DNA from: Linnemannia elongata
Taxonomy: Eukaryota > Mortierellomycota > Mortierellomycetes > Mortierellales > Mortierellaceae
Reading direction: 5' to 3'
DNA length: 64,000 nucleotides
NCBI GenBank assembly: GCA_036320915.1
Contig: JAXBDG010000008.1
Location: forward strand, 434,001-498,000
Made by a program: the position numbers and the translations under genes. Below are positions 55,119 to 64,000 of the stretch, one piece after another. Numbering within the stretch: position 1 is the stretch's first letter; every line of letters starts with the position of its first letter. The notes below the pieces were generated by a model. It did not search any database, was not told where the DNA came from, and worked only from the letters and a program-made list of their open reading frames with translations.

Positions 55119-58100
55119 ATGAGAACTGCAGAACTTATTGCTCTCTTGCGGAGTCATGACCGTAACAAGCCTAATGTGAGAGACCATCTCGCCATGCTCG
55201 ACCACACTCGACAGCTTCACCTCCTTGGAGAACTCGCAAACTGGCTCTTAGTCGAGTTACACAAGTACCAGGACCGTCAAACAGAGCCCAACGACCTCGA
55301 GACTCTGCAACAAGGGTCTATTCACAGCCAGATCCGTCATACTCTCAAGGCTATTATTGTAGTGCTCCAGAGTGTCACAGCGACCACGAATGTCAATGGC
55401 AGGTCCAACGGTTCCATAATAACCAACGGCAGTAACGAAGCAGCGTCTACCTCGCCGATCGATGTCAAGAAAAAAACTGCCGTTCCGCTCGACGACCGGG
55501 GGAAAGAAAAGATCCTCGACAACTTTCTTACACCCCTCCTTATCGGCACCGTACCTCTGGGACCACGCGTGGATTCGACAGATGTCCAATTCATGTGTGC
55601 CAAGATCTTGAGCTTCTGCACCAACCCCCTAACCACCAACTCGCCCTTCCCTCCGCAAGACTTTGCCAAGCGGATGATGTCTGTTTCACCCAGCAATGGC
55701 GGCACCGGATTCAGCAGCCAGCCACCGTCCAGTTCGAAACAAAGGAGGAGGGGTGGCGCGGATGTTGTGCTGGCTCTGTCGTCGTTACTCCGATCGTCCT
55801 CGATCAAGCTACAGGAATATGGGCTACGGATATTGACGTCACACAAGCTCATCGTGCAGGAGAAACTCGCGTGGGAGATCCTGCCTGCGCTGCGATCTGT
55901 TCTGGAGGAACTCAGGAAGGATCTCTCTACGATTCTGACTGGTTCGATGTCACTTTTCCAAGCTGATCAGGATATTGAAGATGTTTTGGAGGGCCCTGGA
56001 GTTGGAGCAGGAACGAGTAACGGTCAAAGAGATGGTGGCGACTCTGGGAAACCGGACGAGACGTCATTCATCGGAGTTCGGTCGAGGGGTCTTTTGTTAC
56101 TCCAGTCATTCCAACAGGAAGCGGGTCGTCATTCGAAATCAACCATCTTATTACAACAATCCCATGGATCAGACAAGCTGAAGCGACTCCGAGAGGCTGC
56201 CCCGATGAGCCTACTGGTCGAGCTTTGGAAGGAACTACAGCAGATATTCTTTTTTGACAAGGCAGCCTTACCCTCATGCGACAGGCTGGTCTTGGTCCTT
56301 TGCGGAGCAATTTATTGGACCTGCTGGATATTTCAGGAGAAGGACTCGGCCATGGCGGTGCTGTTGGAGGAAGGGATGGACACGTTGTTGGCGTGGTACG
56401 GTTATTACATCACCTCCCATGACGACGATGACCTGGACCAAGAGCATGTCGACAAGGACAAGGGCCTCCCAGCCGGGAATTTGACGCAGGACACTGCTGT
56501 CATCAGGAAAGAGGCTGTACTGAAACACCAGGCGTCCGTTCTAGAGTATCTCACCAAGCTGATTGTGAATCTGGTCTCGAATAAGAACCACCATGCTGCG
56601 CTATATTCTGGATACCCTCGGCCTGTCGGACTGACTATTATGCGGAGGACGATCGAGTTTTTCAACGATATACCAACCACCTCGACCCCATCGGCTGCAA
56701 CTGGAACCGCTGCTGGCAGCGTATCATCATCACCACCATTACCTAGCAGCAACGGCGAAAGCATCAACTCCGCGGACAATTCGATTGCTGTATCGTTGAT
56801 CCGACTAAAACCTGGGATCCTGGAAGCCATGCTGGGAGTTGTATCGGGTTGTTTCGGCGCCAACAAGGCCTCCGAGGACCTTATCGTTTACAGTCGAGTC
56901 CCAAACGTCTTGGTGATGTTGCTTTCTGAACCAGCAACGCGGGATCTCTTTGGGACGCCTTCGAAGGAACTGCCAGAGGCGACGAGCAGGCGGTACCTGC
57001 ATCTAGCGTTGAATCTCCTCCCTGGATTCTTGAAGTATGACGGCGCGAAAGCTTGGATCGAGAATGTCAACTGGAACGAGTGGACAGTCGGGTACACTGC
57101 TTTGGTGGACAGGATCATGCGGCCATTGGATCAGGAAGCAGAGACGACTCGTACCTGGATCTTGGAGGAGCGAGTGAAGAAGGACGTCACCAACGGTTAT
57201 CCTTTTACGCCAGACTTGACCCCAGACGCAGAGATGGGGTTGAAGGCATTGAAGGTGTTCGCGATGTTCTGGAAATGTTATCCAAAGGGCCGTTGGCTGC
57301 TTTCGGATATATTTGGCCCGAGGTTCTTTCAATTCCAGATGCTCTACGTCCTTACCGATTTGAGGGACGATAGCTTTATCACTGCTGGCGCGGGAGATGT
57401 GATGGCGGCAGGCGGCTCCAAGTGGGTCCAGGAACGAGCGTTATTGTTGGTTGATGCGGCGGTGTACCTGGGGACCGAGTCTAATATCCGGTTCAATATG
57501 CGGGAGCAGTGGAACGCGTTGCCATTTCTGGTGGCTCTTCTTGGCGGGAGTCTCAGGCGATTGAGCTTACGTGGATACAGTATTCGGGAGACGCATTGCC
57601 GTAGGATTGCTCAGAGATGTTTCTATGCGCTGAGGAACTTTTGGCTTGATCGACAGGGGCTGACGCAATTGGTGGATCTTGATCTGGGAGCGCCTGGAGG
57701 CGAGGAGGAAATGACTTGGTGGAAGTGTATGCCGTCGACGATCAAGTCCTTCTCAGCAACGGCAGGCCTTGGTGGTTCAGTCGCATTGGCATCGATTGTC
57801 CCGCTGCTTTTGTCGATCCTGGCCCCTCCAAAGACCGAGTGGTCGAGTGATCTCTTGCTGGGTGGTACTGGACAGCGATCAAAGTGGTGGCATCCACTTT
57901 TCGAGAGGGAAGAGTCGATCCTGGTGGAGGCAAGTCTTCTTCTGGCCCAGATTGCACCCCTTCCGACCTGTCAACATCGGCTAGTGTCGAAACCTGGAGT
58001 CATTTGGATGCTCAGCCGGATGATGGTTGAGCGGTCTCTTGTTGGCACCATGTCCGCCTCAACTCGACATCGCTGCCATCGCAGGAATAAGGCTGATTCT

Positions 58101-60208
58101 GAAGCTACCGCTGGTGGTGATGCCAATGTGCCTAAGGAGCTGATTGAAAAGTCGCTGTTTGAGACATTGTCCAAGGTCATGACATCTGAGGAGTCTGCCA
58201 AGGCTGTGGTCTCGAACAACTCTATTACTGAGCTCTTTGCTGCCGTCTTGGAGACTGATCAACCGCTTCGGTTCTACCGCGACAAACCCATCTTTGAGCG
58301 TAAGTGGCGGCTGTTTTTGTTCACTTGGTCGCTTGTTCACTAAATTCATGATTTTTATTGTGGGAGTTTGATCAAAATATTTACTAATACATTTTTTTTA
58401 CGCGCGACTCTCCAGTCATAGAACCAAAGATTACTGCTCAGAGACCTTCTGAGGAGCACGAAGGAGAAGAGCACATGGAGGAAGAATCCGCCGCTGCAGC
58501 AGCCGCAGATGAACCACATGATGATCAGGAACAACCACCAGACCCACTACGCCCACTCGATCTCATCCTCCCAACTCGCCGGCACCAAGAACTCCACCAA
58601 CAACTCCTCCGACACTTCCAAACCGTCATGCTCCCCCTCCGAGGCCAATTCGAACGGATCTATCAGTACGTTGGCGGTCGTCGACAGGGAGGGCTTGTCG
58701 AAGCGGACGAAACTGCGGATAGTGTGTTTTGGTTGAGGGAATATTGTGCGATCGTGTTTATGTATACCTTGGACCCGCCGTCGAGTGGGAGTGTAGTGCC
58801 GCCGCCGTCGCCTTGGGTTTTGTGGGGACCAAAGATTGAGAAGACGGGGCTGTTGGAGAGTGAGTCGGTTCTCGGCGTTGTTTGTCGTATGCTGACGCTT
58901 GAGATGGAGTATGATGATAATGACGGTGTTGTCGAGGAAGCTGGAGGGATGGAGGGTGTAGTGTTGGACGAGAGTGAAGTGGTGGATACGAAGAGTGTGC
59001 AGAAGGAAGAGGCGTTGTTGAGAAGACTTAGTTCTGGGTTGGCGTTCCAGGCCGTGGGCTGGAGACATACTGATCGATGGAGGAAGCAGCATCTGGAGCT
59101 TGTTGAGACTTATTCGGAGGTCATGACCAAGGAATGGGAGGCTCATGTCGCCAACCTCGTCGGTCCTTCTACCGATGCTGCCATCACAAAGGACAAAGAG
59201 CCAACTGTCCCGATTTCGTTCCTGGTCCAGGACCGTACCATTACCTTCCCCGACCGAATGTGTCTCTCCCGTGCCTCACCCTTCTTCTATACCCTCCTCT
59301 TGGGTGATTTCCGCGAATCAAACCAGCAACAAATCGCCCTCCAGGATGTTGAGCCTGATGATATTGAACTGCTGTTGGAGATCCTGAGAGAGTCGCGGAT
59401 GACAGCACAGCATCTTCTGCCCGAAGATATGCCGTTTGAGATGGTTATCCGGTTGATGGTCTGTGCGGATCGGTTTATGGTTGGATTTGTGAGGCGGCTG
59501 GCGGAGGTTTGGATCTTGGACGCGTTAGGGAGACTGGAGGTGAGATGTTATGATTTACAGCCGACTAGGCAGAGTGATGTTGGTGGGAAAGATGGGGCTG
59601 CGGGGTTGCAGACAACGTGGGTGGATGGTACCAAGCGAGTGAGGAATGATGATGGTTTGATGGGAGGATCTGGTATAGGGTTGGGAGGAGGCATAGGCGT
59701 AAGCGAGAAGAGACCGCGATTGGATCCTAGTGTGGACATTGACCTCGTCGACGGGATCAACCAACCCATCACAGAGGTCGTCAACTACAAGGACATGGAT
59801 ACACAGAAACAGCAACCATCCAACGCTGCCGCCCTCACCATCGAGGCCAATGACAACAACGAAGACGACGACAGTGGATCCTCTGAAGGGAAGCAAAGCC
59901 CCAAATCACCCACCAGTACAACCACGGCAGACGGCGAAGAAGAAGCTCTCACGATCCAGGACTGCCTCCTGATGGTCTATGAGGCATGCTCACACCCACG
60001 CCTGGGGAGTATATATTCAAGCACACACCCATTTCACAATCTTTTATGGGACATCCTCCGCAGGATCATGCTCCGCTTGGGGTCCATAGCTATGACGCCC
60101 CGTTTCGCGAGGATGCTGAACCAAGGCGGCGAAGAGCGTATTCAAGAGTTCCTCCAGATCCTGTATGAACTTGCTACCGACGAGACTGACTCTTATCTTA
60201 TCGAGTAA
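55119..60208 (+). CDS. Large armadillo-fold protein with C-terminal BTB/POZ domain
   Basis: Two exons, 55119-58299 and 58416-60208, give 1657 aa. The first about 1050 residues are helical, with repeated ARM/HEAT-like segments (for example ADVVLALSSLLRSSSIKLQE YG, LVELWKELQQIFFF, SVLEYLTKLIVNLVSN, WNALPFLVALLGGSLRRLSL) separated by Gly/Ser loops. An acidic linker rich in Glu/Ala follows. Near residues 1310-1420 is a BTB/POZ domain: FLVQDRTITFPDRMCLSRAS, PFFYTLLLGDFRESNQQQIA, then DIELLLEILRESRM and VIRLMVCADRFMVGF. A disordered acidic insert then separates it from a terminal helical part. This order matches ARMC5-type proteins, which act as Cul3 substrate adaptors; orthology is not shown. Single intron of 116 nt with a GTAAGT donor. 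Confidence 0.82.
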
Positions 60209-60444
60209 TCGCTTCATTAAAAGTAATCCATCGCAACGTGTCTCTATCAACTTTCTATCTCCATTATCTTTTTGGTTTTTATTATTCTGACGAGGTCCTT
60301 ATTACTCTGCGTTGTTGTCGTTGGCATGGGATAACGGAATGGTGGTAGTGGTAGTAGGTGTTGGGGAGGTGGGCGCTGTTTTAGTTGTGTTGGTGTTGTT
60401 CTGATTGTTGTGTGCTGTTGCTTCATTAAATGTCGTCTCAATTC

Positions 60445-63287
60445 TTACATCCGCAACAAGAACTCTATGGCGGACTCAACGTCGCCTCCCGACGCAAGTA
60501 GTGCCCGCAGATTCCGGCTATTGTCAGAGAAGCCCATATCCCGCAACGATGCTAATTGCATCTCGAACCGCTCTTCTGGTGGCTGTGTCGGTACCGCAGG
60601 CGTCGCTGCCGTAGTCGTTGCCACTGGTGCCGAAGAAGCTGTTGGTGGTGCAGTGCTCGAAGGTTGTGCCACAGGAGGAAATCCACCAAACCTAATCAGA
60701 TCACAAGAAAATATCACTCGCATGGTCAGGAAAACAACAGTTCACCCTAAGATAGTCCAGCAGTAGTACGACTTCTTGTAAAAAGCAGCAAGACTTCTCC
60801 CCGAGACTTACATATTGGCGAAGGAAGGCATGCCAGGAGGAAGTTGTGACGATGGCTGCGATGTGTGTGGCTGTTGTTGCTGCTCCATTTGTCGCATCAT
60901 CTGGTTGAACTGCATCATTTGTTGAAACATCTCAGGATTGTTGCCCATAGGTGGGAATCCAAAGGGGTTGGCGGCCTGGTTTCCGCCACCCATGCCCTGG
61001 CTACCCATCAATGCTGCAAATGGGTTTTGGAAAGCCTGGGCGCCACCTGCTGCGTTTGATCCTGCTCCTGTTGCTCCAGCTCCCGCGCCCGCACCAGGGC
61101 CTCCAAACGCTGCAAAGGGGTTGCCAGCAAAGGGGTTGAATCCCATCCCGCCACCATTCCCGCCCATACCAGGCATTCCAGGAAATCCACCCATCGCTAT
61201 CAAATCGACGAAAGATAGATGCAGAGTTATTACTTGTCATGTAAGGAACTATAACACTGTTCAAATCCCCAAAATGATGACAATCGGATTTCACGTACAG
61301 CCTGCTGCGTTGTTACGTCTTGGTGGGGGTGCCCAAGGGTTAGGGAGGGCAGTATTATTAAGAGTTCCAGCGTTAGGTCGGGTGTCGGCGTTGAGGCGAG
61401 CGGCAAATCGTTCGTTCAGGTCATCGGTCGAGGGCTGCGGAGCGCTTCGCGAAGCCTCCATGGGTTCCTGGACATTGTGGTACATCCTGCGCAGATGGTT
61501 GAATCCTCCAGGGATCATCTCCATGTTGGACAGTGCTCTATCGTTATTCCTGAGGGCCTGCTTCATGAGCTTTGGGTTCCGGGCCATATCCAGTGACTAT
61601 GGTGAATTAAGAGCCCAATATGAACCATTTGTTTTTGGGGTAAGTACACAACCGGGAAAAAGAGCATGCATCACCACTACATCATGGAGAGGAAAAGAAA
61701 TCAGAGGGTGCTATTAAAAAAACGAGTGTCTTACCTGGCGAAGGAAGGCAGGGTCGTTGAGCATCTGAGCAACTTCGGGATTGTTCTCCATGACCTGTCT
61801 TGTCTGGGGATTGGACATCATCACCCTACGGAGCATTTCTGGATTGGACATCATGTCCTATTTTTGACAAGAACAAAACAAAGAACGTCAGCTAAGGAAA
61901 AGGAAGGCATTGTTTGGTTCAATTCATCGATTGTGGATCTCAAATGAAGGCAAGCTGGCTTCTTACTCTTATCGCTGGGTTCTCGAGAAAACCTCTCATC
62001 ATGGCCTATATTTGACAATCAATGAGTACGTGAGTGCATGAAGAGAAAGTTGGTCAGTTTATCGATAGAACAACCATTGCCACACCACTCCTGGCAGGTC
62101 CATAATTTTCATTTCTCCTTGTTCTCCTGTACACATGGGTTGAATACAAGAAAGGCAAGGTGTTGATCTCCTTTTTTGTTGACGAAAGGAGATTCCACGA
62201 GGGCCGTGTGTAGAAGAATGCGTGCGTAACTGGGGGGATCGGAGAGAAAGAGAGGGAGGAGAGACAGAGAGTCGACATGTGTTTTTGTTTGGGTTCCTAG
62301 CACTTCCTGCTGGGGTTGTTCGGCTGTCTTGCGTCCTGCTTGTCTGTCTGCGTTGATATATGTCCTTGCTGGTGTTGTCTTGTCTGTCGTGTTACGTATT
62401 GCACAAAGTCGTCATGAGATTGAAAAGAATGTGTTTGTCCTGTATCTGCCGTCTGTCTGATCCCAACTCTGCACCAAAAGGGTTCCCTCTTCCTCCAAAA
62501 CTCCTGTTTGAATTCCATAAAAAGGAAAAAAAAAAAAAAAAAAAGGTCCCAGATAACGTGGGGGACGGTGGGTGCACATGAGGGGAAAAAAAAGGATGGT
62601 CATCCCATGGCGGGTAGGTTGGTTGACATACTTGTTCATCGAATCCGTCAGGTCCAGCCGCGTTGCTGTTGGCGTTGGGTCGGACAGTCTGAACCGCCTG
62701 CTCGTTGGCTCGGTTGGTGGCACTCTTGACCATGTGGAGGGTGTGGCCCTCCTTGATAGCTACGAGTTCAGAACAAAGAGGAAGAAATAAAAGGTAAGAC
62801 AAAGCCGAGAAAGGGTGTCGTTGTTGTTGTTGATGTTATGCAAGCTAAGGCAGCCTCTGGACTTTTGAAATGGTAGTGTTCGAAAAGCTGTGCATGGCAT
62901 TCGGACACAGCGATAAAGGGAGACAACAAAAAATAGCTTTTGTCTAGTTGCATTGTCATCCCCTGTTCACACTTGCGTAATGGGCATCCTTTCTGAACTA
63001 GAGCCATCATTACACAAAGAACACTGTACACGCGCACACACAAAAAATATTTGGTGGGTATATAAAGAGCGCTTACAGTAGACAGAGAGTTGGTCGTCAT
63101 CCTTGAGGACTCTTCCAGAGTAGACGAGACGAATCGAGGCAGCAGGCAAGTCAGCGGTGGCGAGTTTCTCCTTGAGCTGGAGAACGGTGCTATCAGTAGA
63201 GATGGCGGTGGTGAAGGTTGAACCCGAGGAAGGGCGGATGGTGAGGACGATGGCCTGCTGAGGTGCGGTTGATTCTGCCTCGTCCAT
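60445..63287 (-). CDS. dsk2: Ubiquilin/Dsk2, UBL-UBA proteasome shuttle
   Basis: Seven exons (63287-63077, 62759-62632, 62005-61967, 61857-61735, 61596-61299, 61196-60812, 60691-60445) give 476 aa. The N-terminal ubiquitin-like domain reads IVLTIRPSSGSTFTTAISTD, LKEKLATADLPAASIRLVYS, GRVLKDDDQLSVYSIKEGHT. STI1-type Asn-Pro repeats follow (MMSNPEMLRRVMMSNPQTR, VMENNPEVAQMLNDPAFLRQ, MARNPKLMKQALRNNDRALS). Next comes a Gly/Met/Pro/Gln-rich segment with NPFAG-type repeats, and a UBA domain at the end: RFEMQLASLRDMGFSDNSRN, then LRALLASGGDVESAIEFLLR. Ubiquilins carry ubiquitinated clients to the proteasome (established). Exon 3 is only 39 nt. The gene is convergent with the ARM/BTB gene, 236 nt apart. 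Confidence 0.95.
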
Positions 63288-64000
63288 GGTATTTTGCTGA
63301 AGTGTGTTGATGGTGAGGGAGAGAAAGGGGCTGTGTGGGTGTGTGAGTGAGGGGTGGGTGTGATGGACGAAATGGAGGAAGGGAAGAGTGATCGAGAGGA
63401 GGAGGAGGAGGGAGAAGAGAAGGAGGGAAGGAGGGAAGGAAGAAGGAAGAGGTAAGTGTGAAGAGTGAAAGAAAAGAGAAGTGAAGAGAGAGGCAAAGAA
63501 GTGGAAGGGGAAGAGAACAAGTGGCAAATCCGCGCTTCTTCGTCTCTGTCTGAATAATGAAGAACGAAAACAACATGGGCAAAATACGATTGTGAGCGTT
63601 GATTGGCCACGAAAAGGAAGGACAGACAGGCACCACATGGACAGCTATCCCTTCCTCCGCAAACAACGGGGTTTTCATCCTGTCTAATTGAATATTTCAA
63701 CCTGTGTAATTGAACAACAAGCCTGTGGTGCAATGGAATATTAAGCCTGTGCATTTGATCAATATGCAACGTCCTGATCGCCGCGCATTTGACGAGCTTC
63801 TGCTTGACGAACCCAACGCAGCACTTCAGGCGCCTTTTTACTTTCAAGAAGACCTACGTTCAGACCTCAGTGTCCTCGCCGAGGTCATTTCTTACATTGC
63901 CATAGCACGAAAAAGAACATTGGCTGCCTGGAAGTCCTAAAAAAATAATTTCTTGCTTTAGAGGAAGGAGCCAAGTCGCGCAATGTCTTACAATACGATG
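63288..64000. other. Right edge: dsk2 promoter and a short unresolved frame
   Basis: The first about 250 nt are a purine-rich (on plus) tract, that is CT-rich on the transcribed strand of dsk2. Near 63685-63760 the phrase CCTGTG(T/C)AATTGA recurs three times with changes. A plus-strand frame from ATG 63764 to 63940 encodes 58 aa (RRAFDELLLDEPNAALQAPF, then YFQEDLRSDLSVLAEVISYI). It has reasonable composition but no recognised family and may be a fragment or an exon. Confidence 0.4.

Noticed and set aside
55375..55852. Long minus-strand frames opposite the ARM/BTB gene
   Set aside because: The plus strand is one 3.2-kb open exon with repeat structure; the antisense frames are fragmented and have no domain.
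1..64000. tRNA, rRNA and CRISPR-like structures
   Set aside because: Looked for GGTTCGAATCC-type T loops, rRNA-like blocks and evenly spaced repeats; only simple repeats and minisatellites were seen. A covariance-model scan could not be run.

Overview
This is a eukaryotic, almost certainly fungal, nuclear window. Coding regions are split by GT..AG introns, mostly 60-230 nt with GTAAG/GTATG donors and TAG/CAG acceptors. Intergenic DNA is full of long homopolymers (C25, T42, (AAT)16) and pyrimidine tracts in front of start codons. The gene set fits an early-diverging filamentous fungus such as Mortierellomycotina/Mucoromycota: complex I NDUFA9, an F-box/LRR protein, an FET-type RNA-binding protein, ANP32, ubiquilin, calcipressin, GRDP/DUF1399 and a membrane-anchored alginate-lyase-fold protein. 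The lineage is inferred from gene content and style, not from a marker gene. I saw no rRNA, tRNA or CRISPR array.

Layout, left to right. An F-box/LRR gene runs off the left edge (1-1223, -). Next come an AFG1-type mitochondrial ATPase (2068-4138, -), a Q-rich five-exon protein (4552-6611, -), an alginate-lyase-domain type II membrane protein (7712-9643, +), an ANP32-like LRR/acidic protein (10048-13206, -) and a small disordered protein (14576-15043, -). The complex I 39-kDa subunit (15914-18356, -) is divergent from an FET-like RNA-binding protein (18703-21251, +). Then a two-thioredoxin-domain PDI (22004-23828, -), the NuA4 subunit Eaf7/MRGBP (24542-25833, -) and the crosslink-repair nuclease SNM1/PSO2 (25956-28788, -).

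The right half holds an A20/AN1 zinc-finger protein (30128-31655, +), a DJ-1/PfpI protein (32784-33857, +), a PIF/Harbinger transposase-like gene with two of three catalytic acidic residues substituted (35790-37330, +), an unresolved coding-like stretch (about 37598-38925, -), Yop1/REEP5 (39304-40933, +), Lsm2 (41366-42592, -) divergent from an Oca-type pseudophosphatase (42894-43948, +), a GRDP/DUF1399 protein (44145-49517, -), a VanZ-like membrane protein (51641-52891, +), calcipressin (53303-54314, -), an armadillo-plus-BTB protein (55119-60208, +) and ubiquilin/Dsk2 (60445-63287, -).

The genes are mostly unrelated housekeeping functions: mitochondria and ER, proteostasis, chromatin and DNA repair, RNA decay and splicing, and calcineurin and stress signalling. 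There is no operon or cluster logic. Gene models were assembled by hand: exon phases were checked to be consistent and total CDS lengths divide by three, but splice sites are predictions. The most unusual items are the FET-architecture protein, the ARM+BTB protein, two probably catalytically dead enzyme homologues, and a microsatellite that abuts a splice acceptor.
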